A stretch of 45,942 bases of DNA, from IMG/VR virus record IMGVR_UViG_3300031784_000057, positions 1 through 45,942 of that record, one strand, 5' to 3'. Made by a program: the position numbers and the translations under genes. Positions 19,001-27,586 of the stretch are shown piece by piece (position 1 is the stretch's first letter; each line of letters begins with the position of its first letter). Below the pieces are notes generated by a model. It worked only from the letters and a program-made list of their open reading frames with translations, was not told where the DNA came from and ran no database searches. Source of the DNA: a virus.

Positions 19001-20979
19001 ACTGTTCCAGAAATTGCTTGTACATAATTTCCAGTTGTATCTGCTCCCAAAGAAACGGAGTTTGGCTGGATGGTAGTAGATATCTCTACGTTACCAAGAT
19101 TTGTCATTGTTGCGGAGCCAGATACGTCTCCAGATATAGTAATGACAGGATCGTTAACATTAAAGTCTAATTTGTTATTAATATTATCAAATGTTACGTT
19201 GATTCCAGATTCAGAGTTTGACGAAATCATTCCGCCAACAATATCTGCAACTCCTTCTGTATTTAACTCTACGTTTCCATTTGTTACCACAAAATCTGTT
19301 GAGTCAAAAGATGCTATACCTTTATTTGTAGTAGAAGCATCTTCTCCAGAAATTGTTAAGGTTTTTGATACATTGTTATATTCTGTATTTATTCCTTCGC
19401 CGTCTACTACAATTCCACCAGCAATATCTTTGATAGTTTCGGCTACAATAGATACTTCTGCTGTTACTGGATCTACGTCAAAATCATTTGAATTGAATAA
19501 TGCAATTCCTGGATTTGTATCGCTGGCAAACTCTACAGATACTGTCAAGTCTTGATTATTAAAATCATAAGAAAGGTCTACACCTTCACCTGCTTTTAAC
19601 TGATCTGCTACAGCTGATTTTGTTCTTTGCTCTGTAAAGTATAAGTTTAATCCTTCTGCCAAATCATTTGTATTATGATTTGAAATGTCTGAGACCTGCC
19701 CAGTTACATTTCCTATCAGGTTAGCGTCTATTAGATTTGCTGAAAAGTTTCCGAAGGCATCTCTTTTTACTACAGTTAAAGGATCATTATCTGGTGTAGC
19801 TGAGCCTCCAACTGCATCAATTGCTCTTTGGTCTGTGAAGTATAAATTATTTATACCCTCATCAAGGTCATCTGTTGTAGAATCGGCAACACCATTTTCT
19901 GCCATAAAGCTGAATCTGTTATTTGCATCATCATAGTCAATTATAATATTTGAGTGTGTTCCAGAAGCAATTGCTTGTGCTACTGCATCTTGAGCTCTTT
20001 CTGGTGTGAAGTAATGATTGACTGTTCCTTCATTAATATTATCTGTACTATATGACGCAGATCCGCCCAAGAATATTTCATATCCGTTAATTGTTATAGA
20101 AGGATTAACTAATGCAGCATTAGGAATATTAGTTAATGTGTTAGTTGCTCCAGAAATATCCTTATTTGTTAAAGTTTGCTCTCCGTCATCAGTTACTAAT
20201 TTAGCAGTATTTGCTATACCATGAATATTGGTAGTGTCATTTTCATGTGATGCAAGATTTGTTGCAACATTTGTAAAGAATGCTGGGTCATCATTTACTG
20301 CCGCAGCAATCTCATTTAGAGTATCTAATACTCCAGGTGCTCCGTCAATTAAATTATCTACTGCTGTCTTAACAAATTGTGTTGTAGCAATTTGTGTAGT
20401 ATTTGTACCAGCAACAGCTGTAGGGGCTGTAGGTACTCCGTTTAATACTGGACTTGTAAGAGTTTTGTTTGTAAGAGTTTGAGAACCATCATCTGTTATT
20501 AGTTTTGAGGTATCAGCTATTCCATGGATATTTGTTGTATCTGCCTGATGGTTAGAAAGATTTGTAGCAACTGTAGCAAAGAAAGACGGATCGTCTCCAA
20601 TTGCTGCAGCTAATTCATTTAAAGTATTTAATAGCTCTGGTGCGCTATCTAAAACTCCAGCTACTGCAGAGTCAACATAATTTTTATTAGCAATTACAGA
20701 TGTATCTACAGATATTGTAAGTGTATTATTTGCATCATCATAAACCTTTGTAATACCATTACCAGCTGTTAATGCTTGATTAACGGCATCTTGAGAAAGC
20801 TCAGTTAATTCTGATGGAAGGACGTTTACGTATGGACGAGAAGACCAAGTTGATGTACCATCACCTATTTTTAATCTTTGGGTATCTGTTTCAATACCAA
20901 CTTCGCCAGCTCTAAGAATTGGATTATAGGAGGTCCAGTTTGTTGCTGTATCTCTTCTGAGTTGAATTCTAATTGCCAC
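16048..20979 (-). CDS. Giant tail fibre with repeated modules
   Basis: 1643 residues from the GTG at 20979, which has GGAGG upstream; in-frame TTG and ATG codons at 20997 and 20994 give longer forms. The N-terminus (RIQLRRDTATNWTSYNPILR with GEVGIETDTQRLKIGDG) is the domain found at the start of many phage fibres. A second copy lies near residues 800-850 (VLRVGELGLESDTGNFKLGD). Nine HGI[ASP][DN]T modules, three YFT-x-[EQ]-R-A modules and two PTAPTA-x-x-x-TNTTQIATT modules follow a trimeric beta pattern. The C-terminus (LRLLISINGIIQILGNPDNH then WLSPIPFDGFYVDSDGYLNF) is a likely receptor-contact domain. Confidence 0.8.
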   Translation of the reverse strand: MAIRIQLRRDTATNWTSYNPILRAGEVGIETDTQRLKIGDGTSTWSSRPYVNVLPSELTELSQDAVNQALTAGNGITKVYDDANNTLTISVDTSVIANKNYVDSAVAGVLDSAPELLNTLNELAAAIGDDPSFFATVATNLSNHQADTTNIHGIADTSKLITDDGSQTLTNKTLTSPVLNGVPTAPTAVAGTNTTQIATTQFVKTAVDNLIDGAPGVLDTLNEIAAAVNDDPAFFTNVATNLASHENDTTNIHGIANTAKLVTDDGEQTLTNKDISGATNTLTNIPNAALVNPSITINGYEIFLGGSASYSTDNINEGTVNHYFTPERAQDAVAQAIASGTHSNIIIDYDDANNRFSFMAENGVADSTTDDLDEGINNLYFTDQRAIDAVGGSATPDNDPLTVVKRDAFGNFSANLIDANLIGNVTGQVSDISNHNTNDLAEGLNLYFTEQRTKSAVADQLKAGEGVDLSYDFNNQDLTVSVEFASDTNPGIALFNSNDFDVDPVTAEVSIVAETIKDIAGGIVVDGEGINTEYNNVSKTLTISGEDASTTNKGIASFDSTDFVVTNGNVELNTEGVADIVGGMISSNSESGINVTFDNINNKLDFNVNDPVITISGDVSGSATMTNLGNVEISTTIQPNSVSLGADTTGNYVQAISGTVNEIEVTGSGSESANVTIGLPDTVHIADDLQVGGDATIIGNLTVQGTTTTITSQNLAITDKLIELGNTATPTDAASDGGGIFLHGTTDKHLAWYDATDAWTSSENFDLHTGKVYMINETEVLSSDELFGINKNNLGKFTSKISSSWVGTDVLRVGELGLESDTGNFKLGDGVQTWAALPYINVTPSDLSNTVDDYIPVADRNSLDGVAAINSSGDVLSLNGFVANSDATGEPSGSYGLIVKRGNQPDALLLWNETLDKWTYSGDGGTNNYAIASEPHVASAITSHKNVTQNVHGISDTANLVYQADLSSVEAQLIADYTDYSDISIETHRADTTNIHGIPDTSLIVYLDDLQTAISGLDSSLSQDIVDLALSSSQALSSHEADTTNVHGIADTSQLTTFTYVDGEIADQIDSHNLDTMGVHGIADTALLATDSDVSAAANQAESNANTYTDGEILSLSATLNQEILDAKNDAIDHANYEIGQEVIARNQAIATSVNNHNNSTTSVHGIPDTSVLATHSYVTSEISTHNLDTTNVHGIANTADLATKTYADNSATTAANSAQGAAETFATGAVSTHNLDTTDVHGISNTANLVYTNDARLSDTRTPTNGSVTTEKIANGAVTNDKLGSDIAITSIVGLEDAIASKANATDAVIFDSATLPTNTTIGNVSSTEIGYLDGVTSSIQDQINSKLSSTIAASTYAPISSPALTGTPTAPTALANTNTTQIATTEFVTGAITSLINGAPGALNTLNELAAALGNDSSYATTITNALSLKAPLASPTFTGTVILPNSTITTNMLADGSVTAIKIASGTITNTEISASAAIDQSKISGLATALNLKANLSSPTFTGSVTVPTPTADTHAATKGYVDSKAQDIIPLDNINSQFDGSRSRFQPKYDNQILSITNPLRLLISINGIIQILGNPDNHWLSPIPFDGFYVDSDGYLNFGEPVPKGSVFDGRVMNGPTVNSVEKYQYPFRPIDILLGA

Positions 20980-21274
20980 TTGCGCCACCTCCATCAATTG
21001 AATTATCTATAAATACTGAATTTATGTTTTGTGAATCTGCAAAGATTCTATTGTCGTCTACATAGTTTGAATATTGAACTTCTTCCACATATCCAGAACC
21101 TTCGTGACTGTGCTCCAAGATATTCTTTGGTCCCGCAACATCGTACCAAATTGTTCCGTTATAAGCCTTTATTGTTTCTTCAGCTGTATCGTAATAAATT
21201 TGACCACGAATTGGATTTACTGGAGGAGTCTCCAGAGTAGCCAATTGTATAGGGGTTAGAAATCTTTTTGCCAT
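20969..21274 (-). CDS. Small fibre-associated protein
   Basis: 101 residues. The start ([20 protein letters not shown] then PIRGQIYYDTAEETIKAYNG) is a shorter paralogue of the N-terminal module of the 492-residue fibre just upstream: both have TPPxxPxxGQIYY and NG-T-x-W. The rest is acidic and ends in Gly-rich GGGASGN. Its stop overlaps the GTG start of the giant fibre, and its own start overlaps the previous stop (TAATG), so the three are coupled. It may be an adaptor or a fibre N-terminal piece split off from a larger gene. Confidence 0.65.
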   Translation of the reverse strand: MAKRFLTPIQLATLETPPVNPIRGQIYYDTAEETIKAYNGTIWYDVAGPKNILEHSHEGSGYVEEVQYSNYVDDNRIFADSQNINSVFIDNSIDGGGASGN

Positions 21275-22752
21275 TATCCGATTATTACCACCTTAAAAGC
21301 TTGCGCTGGAGGAGGAGAAGCAAACGATACTGTTACAATATTGTCTGATGTTCTTACAACATCTGCTTCTACTGTGTCATAAGATACTGCATCATAAACT
21401 TGTACAGTTACTTCTCTGGTTCCAATATTATGGGTAATTGGCCAGTTTAGTGTCGATCCATCTCCAATTTGAGAAACAAATTTTCTTGTAAGAGCATGCT
21501 GTGGGCCATTTGCAAGTCCAATTTCCCAACGATCAGATGTTTCATTCCATGTGAACAAAGCATCTTCTTCAGAGCCTCTGTGAACAATAATACCAGCATC
21601 TACTGTTGGTGCCTGATTTTCTGGCATATCGCTGTTAAGATTAATCTTGTTATCAGAGATATTTACCTGAGTAGTGTTGATAGAGTTAATTGATCCTACA
21701 ACATTGAGGCTTCCGTCAATTTGTACGTTTCCACCGAATGTTGCATCTCCAGTAGCGTCAAATGTTCCGCCTACTGTAGCGTCTCCAGTTACTGATAAAT
21801 CATCTCCTACTGATAAATCAGCGCCTAGAGTTGTATTTCCAGTCACATTTAGTGTTGAATCAAGCTGTGCTGCTCCAGTTACATCTAATGTTGAATTTAG
21901 ATTTGTAGCACCACCAACAGTTAAAGCTGTTGAGATGTCTGCGCTTCCATTTAAATCAAGAGAGTTATTTACTGTTAACTGTCCAGCAATTGTTGCTGCG
22001 CCGTCTACATTTAATGTGCTATCTAAATCTACTGCGCCAGTTACCTTTAAAGTATTATTTACTGTTGTTGCGCCATTTAGTGTAGATGTTCCAGTTACTG
22101 TTGAATTTCCTCCAACAGAAAGATCTGATGTTCCACCAGATAGTGTTAGATCTCCAGCAATTGTAGTATTAGCATTAATTCCTACTGTACCGTTTAGTGT
22201 TGTGGCACCAGTTACTGTTACTGTAGATCCGAATGTAGCTGCGCCGTCTGAATGCAATGTATCATTAAATTCTGCATGTCCGTCTACAGTTAATGTGTTA
22301 TTTAAATTAGCTGCTCCAGTAATTTCTGCTGTTCCAGTAACATCTAGGTTTCCAGAAAGCTCTACGTTTGAAGCATTAATATTTGTAACATTTAGCTGTG
22401 ATGGTAGAGATAGAGTAGCGTCTCCATTAACTGCTTTTGTTACTGTTATTTGATTAGCAGTTCCTAGGATATCTGCTACATCATGTGTGTGGTCTGCATG
22501 TGCAACATACTGAGATGTTCCATGAGATACTGCTTGACCAAATTTAATTCGGGTAGTATAGTTACTATCTCCAAAGTCACCTGATGCTGTAAGCCATTCT
22601 GTCCCGTTCCAGAAGTATAAAAGGTTTTCAGAGTTATTATAATAAATCTGACCTGTTACTGGGCTAGATGGCGGTGTGCTTAAATTTTGAATTCGAGCAT
22701 TTAACAACTCATTTTTATTGAGGTTAATACTCGTTACGAATAATCTTGCCAT
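21274..22752 (-). CDS. Tail fibre with beta-helix repeats
   Basis: 492 residues; AAGGGAG ribosome-binding site. Residues 1-60 carry [20 protein letters not shown] and a WNG turn, an attachment-type module shared with the next gene. Residues about 120-360 are repeats of about 10 residues of the form [LTA]-x-V-x-G-x-[AT]-x-[LI]-x-[GS], for example [20 protein letters not shown], predicted to make a trimeric beta-helix stalk. The C-terminus ([20 protein letters not shown] then [12 protein letters not shown]) is a beta-sandwich typical of fibre tips. Probable receptor-binding protein. Confidence 0.8.
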   Translation of the reverse strand: MARLFVTSINLNKNELLNARIQNLSTPPSSPVTGQIYYNNSENLLYFWNGTEWLTASGDFGDSNYTTRIKFGQAVSHGTSQYVAHADHTHDVADILGTANQITVTKAVNGDATLSLPSQLNVTNINASNVELSGNLDVTGTAEITGAANLNNTLTVDGHAEFNDTLHSDGAATFGSTVTVTGATTLNGTVGINANTTIAGDLTLSGGTSDLSVGGNSTVTGTSTLNGATTVNNTLKVTGAVDLDSTLNVDGAATIAGQLTVNNSLDLNGSADISTALTVGGATNLNSTLDVTGAAQLDSTLNVTGNTTLGADLSVGDDLSVTGDATVGGTFDATGDATFGGNVQIDGSLNVVGSINSINTTQVNISDNKINLNSDMPENQAPTVDAGIIVHRGSEEDALFTWNETSDRWEIGLANGPQHALTRKFVSQIGDGSTLNWPITHNIGTREVTVQVYDAVSYDTVEADVVRTSDNIVTVSFASPPPAQAFKVVIIG

Positions 22753-22763
22753 TTACTTCTCCC

Positions 22764-23231
22764 TTAAGACAGATATGCTGTCCCTGAAAATGGTTGAGCC
22801 ATTGTCAGTGTAATTTGATTAAGACTATTATAGTCGATACCAGTTTCTAATATATCACCAGAACTAGCCTTAACAGTAACGTTTGGATTGTATCCCATGT
22901 TATGAGTAATAACTAAAGAATATACTCCAGAAACTGGACCAGTTACCTGTGCAAGCTCCCAGGAGTATGTCATTGTCATTGTGCTTAACAAATAATTTGT
23001 AGCACCTGTCCAGGAAAGATCGTTTAGCTTAGGGCCATAAAATCTTGTAGTTAGTTTGTCATAATAAAAATCGCCTTCAAGCCCTAAATTGTTTCCTGGT
23101 ATTCCCTCACCATTAAGAATGGTTCTACCTCTTGGTCCTTGTGGGCCAGGAGTAGATATAGAAACCTTATTAGGGATTTCGGTTACTTTTACGTTATAGT
23201 TAGTTTCGGTTACTTTTACTGATTCGGCCAT
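22764..23231 (-). CDS. Fibre-linked protein with short collagen-like motif
   Basis: 155 residues. After a beta N-terminus there is a brief Gly-x-Pro stretch (PGPQGPRG, about residues 29-36). Next comes LGLEGDFYYDKLTTRFYGPK, resembling the GQIYY module of neighbouring fibres. The C-terminal LVITHNMGYNPNVTVKASSG resembles the [15 protein letters not shown] end of the 492-residue fibre, so the two share a tip domain. It overlaps the upstream gene as TAATG. A short collagen-like neck with a beta tip is likely. Confidence 0.65.
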   Translation of the reverse strand: MAESVKVTETNYNVKVTEIPNKVSISTPGPQGPRGRTILNGEGIPGNNLGLEGDFYYDKLTTRFYGPKLNDLSWTGATNYLLSTMTMTYSWELAQVTGPVSGVYSLVITHNMGYNPNVTVKASSGDILETGIDYNSLNQITLTMAQPFSGTAYLS

Positions 23232-23578
23232 TAAATAGTCACGCTCCTACTCAATGTAATAAAACCTTCAAGCAGTTTAGTCTTATTTAAATTAGAATCA
23301 GTAATCATTAGATCATATTCTGATTTTGGATAAAACAGCTTGCTGGTCTGAGTAGGAGTCATTTTAATGGTTAATTTTCCATTAGGTCCATCTATAGTGA
23401 TACCGCCTGATGGTGAGGTCAATGTAAACGCTAATTTTTGGCCACCCTTTGAATCACGGACTTGCATCTTTGCAGATGAGCCAGTTAAGTTAATAGGGTT
23501 TCCACCGTTGTCTTCGTAGTCAACGGTAAATGTGAATGTGGTGTTTTGATCCACTTCAAAGTTTTTTTGTCCTGCCAT
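23231..23578 (-). CDS. Ig-like/BppU-N-like baseplate or fibre adaptor
   Basis: 115 residues, AGGAG site upstream. The pattern NTTFTFTVDYEDNGGNPINL with TGSSAKMQVRDSKGGQ, then GGITIDGPNGKLTIKMTPTQ and YDLMITDSN, matches small all-beta domains. These occur at the N-terminus of upper-baseplate (BppU-like) and fibre-adaptor proteins. It is the first gene of the fibre block in the direction of transcription, separated from the holin-like gene by a strong hairpin. No enzyme motif. Confidence 0.6.
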   Translation of the reverse strand: MAGQKNFEVDQNTTFTFTVDYEDNGGNPINLTGSSAKMQVRDSKGGQKLAFTLTSPSGGITIDGPNGKLTIKMTPTQTSKLFYPKSEYDLMITDSNLNKTKLLEGFITLSRSVTI

Positions 23579-23599
23579 TTGCTAGTATCTCCTAAAATA

Positions 23600-23637
23600 G
23601 GAAAACTCCTATGCTTATTTTAGCACAGGAGCTTTCC
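23600..23637 (-). terminator. 16-bp hairpin between holin-like and fibre genes
   Basis: Arms at 23600-23615 and 23622-23637 enclose a 6-base loop. In minus-strand RNA the stem is continuous, with two G-U pairs; in plus-strand RNA those positions are A-C mismatches, so the structure acts in the minus-strand transcript. GTTTTCCTATTTT follows it. It is a probable partial terminator or processing site reducing read-through into the fibre genes. Confidence 0.7.
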
Positions 23638-23650
23638 CAATACGTTTATA

Positions 23651-23878
23651 TTACTGCTTCTTTGTAAATCCAAAAGCTGGCTCGTTTGTATTCAAAGCCT
23701 TTAGGATTACTGGAAGTACAGCTGCGATTCCACCCTTAATCAAATCTCCTGGGTCAGTATTGCCTGTCATGTATAGAGCAATTGTGGCACCAAGAAAATG
23801 GCGACCATAGCTTGCTAACGCTGCTAGAATCTTCTCTTGCATAGTTACCTTTCCATCATTGTTTAGATCTTGTTTCAT
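23651..23878 (-). CDS. Putative holin with N-terminal EF-hand-like loop
   Basis: 75 residues. DLNNDGKVTMQE at residues 4-15 matches an EF-hand or dockerin-type calcium loop. Two hydrophobic segments follow (about residues 27-40 around FLGATIALYMTG and 48-62 around GGIAAVLPVILKAL), with a short turn and a charged C-terminus. The size and layout fit a small phage holin or membrane-associated lysis protein. The lysozyme-like gene is about 5 kb away on the other strand, so context support is modest. An alternative is a minor membrane protein. Confidence 0.5.
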   Translation of the reverse strand: MKQDLNNDGKVTMQEKILAALASYGRHFLGATIALYMTGNTDPGDLIKGGIAAVLPVILKALNTNEPAFGFTKKQ

Positions 23879-23892
23879 AAGACCTCCTTCTA

Positions 23893-23929
23893 CTGGGCAC
23901 TTTGCCCAGGAATTAGGGCATTGCCCTAA
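23893..23929 (-). terminator. Two tandem hairpins upstream of the holin-like gene
   Basis: CTGGGC-N5-GCCCAG (23893-23909) and TTAGGGC-N3-GCCCTAA (23913-23929) are perfect stems in the leader of the holin-like gene. They carry no long T run, so they may be transcript-stabilising or attenuating structures, not full terminators. Confidence 0.45.
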
Positions 23930-23947
23930 ATACTATTCTAACATATT

Positions 23948-24754
23948 TTATAGGTTTTGCCATTCTAAATGACTAGAATATGGCAAGTGTTTTTGATAAA
24001 TGTTGTATAGCCAGGAACCTTTTTCTGGCTCAGAGTCAATTAAACGCTCAGTATTGTTGCTGACAGACTTAGAGCTTTTTAGGGTGTCCCGCCAGACATG
24101 GATACCAAAAGAGTTTCTTGTTAAAAAATCACATACAAAAATTTCTTTAGCTATATATATTTTTTCAATATCACGATAATGTATTGGATAAATAACATTT
24201 GGCGGAATTAAATGCTTTCTAACAATACTATTGTTAACCTTATTAGAGATAAACATTTCAGTGAAAAGTCTCATTGCCAACATGTATGCGTCTGTAGTAG
24301 TCTTGTGATTAAACTTGTCTGTTATGGATATCATTTCATCTAAAAATAGCGAATTGCTTGGTATATAAAACAAAGAGTTGTTTAGCATAATTCTTGAAGG
24401 AAATTCGTCTGGTTTTTTAGGAGATATTGGTATAAACATCTTGTCCCATTTCCAGTCTGGAGACAAACAAATTACATCTAGGTCGGACCAGATGTAATCA
24501 TACTTTTTCATCATCTTTAATCTAAATATATCTGCAAACTGAAAGTATTCATTTTTATATATATCTTTAAAAACTTCAGATTCTGGCATAACATCGTTAG
24601 CGTCATGAATAATTGCTTCTTTTGGAAGACGATCTGCATTACTCATATCATACAGAAAAATATGGTGCTCATGACCATTATTGATAAAAGAGTTAACAGA
24701 AAGTCTTTCAAGTCTAGTCATTGGACCATACCACATAGATGCAAATTTAGCCAT
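23948..24754 (-). CDS. Glycosyltransferase with DxD motif (GT32-like sugar transferase), copy B
   Basis: 268 residues. It starts KFASMWYGPMTRLERLSVNS, with NNGHEHHIFLYDM next, then NEYFQFADIFRLKMMKKYDY and WSDLDVICLS. The DLD there is the metal- and nucleotide-sugar-binding DxD motif of Gly_transf_sug-type enzymes. SLFYIPSN and IHVWRDTLK come later. It probably transfers a sugar from a nucleotide sugar to a phage or host glycan. It is a close paralogue of the next upstream gene and lies 14 bp from it. A good GGAGG site precedes the ATG. Confidence 0.75.
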   Translation of the reverse strand: MAKFASMWYGPMTRLERLSVNSFINNGHEHHIFLYDMSNADRLPKEAIIHDANDVMPESEVFKDIYKNEYFQFADIFRLKMMKKYDYIWSDLDVICLSPDWKWDKMFIPISPKKPDEFPSRIMLNNSLFYIPSNSLFLDEMISITDKFNHKTTTDAYMLAMRLFTEMFISNKVNNSIVRKHLIPPNVIYPIHYRDIEKIYIAKEIFVCDFLTRNSFGIHVWRDTLKSSKSVSNNTERLIDSEPEKGSWLYNIYQKHLPYSSHLEWQNL

Positions 24755-24768
24755 TTATATCCTCCACG

Positions 24769-25572
24769 TTATATTGTATCCCATTCTAGCTCATTTGAAT
24801 AGGGTAGATATTTTTGATATATTTTATCTAGCCAAGAGCCATCTTCTGGCATAGATTCTATCAATGGAATACCGCTTATAGAAGACTTTTTTCTTTTTAA
24901 AGAATTTCTCCATAGATGTACCGCAAAAGACTTTTTAGTTAAAAAATTGCATAAAAATAACTTATCTTTTTTATACATATCTTCTACATCCTCATAATGA
25001 ATTGGATAAAATATATTTGATGGGTAGATATAAGACTTCATCGCCTTATAAGTATCTTGATTAGAAATAAAAAACTCTGTAAATAGGTTTGGGCCAAGAG
25101 AGTATTCGCTTTCCGCTTTTATAGGAGAGAATTCTTCTATCTTTCGTATTAACCCATCCATTATATTAGAATCTTTATCTATTAAAAATATTGAGTTATT
25201 TAGTGATTTTTTATCAGTAAGCTCATGATCTTTTTTGGGCATAGTAGGTAAAAAGCTACTTCCTAGATTTGTTTCAGAAGAAAGACAAACAGTATCTAGG
25301 TCTGCCCAAGCATATCCATATTTTTTCATCATTTTTATTCTAAAAACATCTGAAAACTGTAGGTAGTCATTTTTAAAGATATCTTTAAATATTTCTTTTT
25401 CTGGAATTATAGTATTTGCGTCATGCAGTACAACCTCTTTTGGCAACCCTTTGGCATTAATATCATCATATAAAAACAAATTATAAGTATGCCCGTTTTT
25501 GACAAAAGAGTTTATACTAAGTCTTTCTAATCTAGTCATGCTTCCATACCACATTGAAGCAAACTGAATCAT
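24769..25572 (-). CDS. Glycosyltransferase with DxD motif (GT32-like sugar transferase), copy A
   Basis: 267 residues, paralogous to the neighbouring 268-residue gene over its whole length. The shared blocks are FASMWYG-x-MTRLERLS-x-NSF, DIFKNDYLQFSDVFRIKMMK, WADLDTVCLS (DxD) and HLWRNSLK. The copies have diverged so far that different donor or acceptor sugars are plausible. Its start overlaps the ribonucleotide reductase stop (TAATG), so it is translationally coupled to that gene. It may modify virion proteins or the host surface; the sequence does not say which. Confidence 0.75.
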   Translation of the reverse strand: MIQFASMWYGSMTRLERLSINSFVKNGHTYNLFLYDDINAKGLPKEVVLHDANTIIPEKEIFKDIFKNDYLQFSDVFRIKMMKKYGYAWADLDTVCLSSETNLGSSFLPTMPKKDHELTDKKSLNNSIFLIDKDSNIMDGLIRKIEEFSPIKAESEYSLGPNLFTEFFISNQDTYKAMKSYIYPSNIFYPIHYEDVEDMYKKDKLFLCNFLTKKSFAVHLWRNSLKRKKSSISGIPLIESMPEDGSWLDKIYQKYLPYSNELEWDTI

Positions 25573-27503
25573 TATGAGCTAATATCTACTATTTCACAAT
25601 TGCCATCTGAAGTACAGGCCAGCGTTTGTGTTCCGCTGGTCCCGTCTTCTGTTTCGTAGAAAGATAAATCTTCCCAACGAATATTTGATGGCATCTTAGC
25701 TAGAAGCTCCAAGTATTCTTCTTCTGTTACTTCTTGATAAGGAGCTTGCTTATAAGAGTGGTCCGAATGAGGCAAGAATGAAATACCTGAAACTTCATCA
25801 AAGTGCTTATACACCCAAGCTCCAACTTCCATCCACTCTTCTTCTTTTACTGATACAGTAATTGATGGCTTGTGCTCACACCATGCACGTTGATAAACAA
25901 GCCATGTATTAAGATGTTCAATTGCTGTTAAATCATTTCTTGTAATTGCACCTTGTGGCGCCTTTACTGGGAATGAGAACACATAAGTGTCATTTGGCTT
26001 CATAAAGTCGTCTTCCACTGGAATTCCAACTTCCTTTAAGAATGTTGAAAGTGGATCTTTCTTGTCTCCACGAACTGTACGAATATAATACTGTGAATGC
26101 CATGCATGCATTCCTGAGCTAACCCCGACCAATTGAGACACTGTTCCAGAAGGCTTTACACACGTAATAGCTGCAGACTCAGGAATCCCAATTTTACCTG
26201 CCTCTTCTTTGTTAATCTCTCTTGCATACTCACGAAGAGAAGAAAGAGTTTCTTCAAGCTTTTTAATATTTTCTTTTCCAGAAAAAAACTTATTTCCAAA
26301 CTGACCAGTAAGAGAAACGCCAAGAAGTCTTTCTTCTTCTGTGTTGTCCTTCCAAATCTTACGAAGATACTTAAAATCAGTTAGCGTTGATTGCCAAGTC
26401 CCAAGAATTGTTGCAAGGCGTACCTTTTCTGCAACAGTTGTAGGTGTATCCTTTTCACGTAATACGACTTCTGAAAGATTACAAAACTGATAAGGACGGA
26501 GAATAATTTCCGAGCAAGGATTTGTTCCATAGTGGATTTCAGGGTCTCTACGACCATACTTAGCTGCCTGCTTTTGCGCCGCCGCCACATTATAAATGCC
26601 ACGTTCACCCGACTTCGAGTCATAAAGAGATTTCCATTCTGCTATAAACTGTTCCATCTCTGGCTTACGTGAGTAAGCAACAGAGTTATTTGAAAGTGCA
26701 CGTTGTGAGTTATTCTCCCACCAGTTACCTGCTTTTGCTTGAGCCATTTCAATATCATTGATATTTGAAAGAGAAATCATGGCTGATCTACGAACTCCTC
26801 CAACAACAACAATCTCTCCGATCTTACACATCATGTCATGTGCTTCAATTGGCTTAAATTGACGACCTGCTGCTGACTTAAACTTTGCAATAGTAAAATC
26901 AAATAAGTTAATTAGTGGTTGTGGGCCAGATGATCGTCCACCCATTGTCTTTAGACGTGCACCTGCTGGACGAAGCTTGCTTACGTCAATTGCTGGAATC
27001 TGTCCAGACCATAGCAATGCAAGAAGTTCACGATATGCCTTTGCCCAACCTTGCTTAGAATCTTCTACTGTAATTACTGTTGAAGACTTTTCAAATGATT
27101 CTGGGACGGCAGGAAGCTTATTAACATACTTATATTCAACAGAGAATCCTACACCAGTTCCACACATAAGGATATACATAGTTTCATCAAATGATCTTGG
27201 AGAATCAACTGGAACAAACGAACAGTTGTATCCAGCAACATGATCACGATCTAATGCAGCACCTGCAGTCATTACAGAACGCATTGATGGCATAACATTT
27301 CTGTCATACACAGCTTGTTTAAGATCTTCTACAACCTTATTTTCTGGAACGTATCCGATTGACTTTAGGTGAGAAAGCATAAAATCAAAATATCTATCTA
27401 CAGTCTCTCCCCATGTTTCACGACGGTTTTCGTCCTGAATCCATCTAGCGTATCTAGATAGGGCAATAAAATTCTCATAAGCATTATCAATTGTTCTTGA
27501 CAT
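25572..27503 (-). CDS. nrdJ: Class II (B12-dependent) ribonucleoside-triphosphate reductase
   Basis: 643 residues, monomeric Lactobacillus leichmannii-type. It reduces ribonucleotides to deoxyribonucleotides for phage DNA synthesis, using adenosylcobalamin. C94 (AGYNCSF) and C341 (QFCNLSE) match the active-site disulfide pair. N328-C330-E332 (NPCSEI) match the thiyl radical and proton-transfer residues; the 11-residue spacing C330-C341 equals that of C408-C419 in the model enzyme. CVKPSGTVSQLVGVSSGMH is the substrate-phosphate loop. The C-terminal shuttle pair is C630/C636 (C-x5-C), one residue wider than the usual C-x4-C. It is about 95 residues shorter than the reference (739). Confidence 0.93.
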   Translation of the reverse strand: MSRTIDNAYENFIALSRYARWIQDENRRETWGETVDRYFDFMLSHLKSIGYVPENKVVEDLKQAVYDRNVMPSMRSVMTAGAALDRDHVAGYNCSFVPVDSPRSFDETMYILMCGTGVGFSVEYKYVNKLPAVPESFEKSSTVITVEDSKQGWAKAYRELLALLWSGQIPAIDVSKLRPAGARLKTMGGRSSGPQPLINLFDFTIAKFKSAAGRQFKPIEAHDMMCKIGEIVVVGGVRRSAMISLSNINDIEMAQAKAGNWWENNSQRALSNNSVAYSRKPEMEQFIAEWKSLYDSKSGERGIYNVAAAQKQAAKYGRRDPEIHYGTNPCSEIILRPYQFCNLSEVVLREKDTPTTVAEKVRLATILGTWQSTLTDFKYLRKIWKDNTEEERLLGVSLTGQFGNKFFSGKENIKKLEETLSSLREYAREINKEEAGKIGIPESAAITCVKPSGTVSQLVGVSSGMHAWHSQYYIRTVRGDKKDPLSTFLKEVGIPVEDDFMKPNDTYVFSFPVKAPQGAITRNDLTAIEHLNTWLVYQRAWCEHKPSITVSVKEEEWMEVGAWVYKHFDEVSGISFLPHSDHSYKQAPYQEVTEEEYLELLAKMPSNIRWEDLSFYETEDGTSGTQTLACTSDGNCEIVDISS

Positions 27504-27586
27504 TGTTGGGTTTCCTCTTCTTTCCGCCTAATATAAAAATGAATGTAAGGTATATTCTACCAAACTTTATTTCAGATGAGAAGGCC

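Noticed and set aside
21674-22453. 259-codon plus-strand frame opposite the fibre
   Set aside because: Low-complexity shadow of the repeated fibre codons; the minus-strand protein has clear fibre motifs and a good start.
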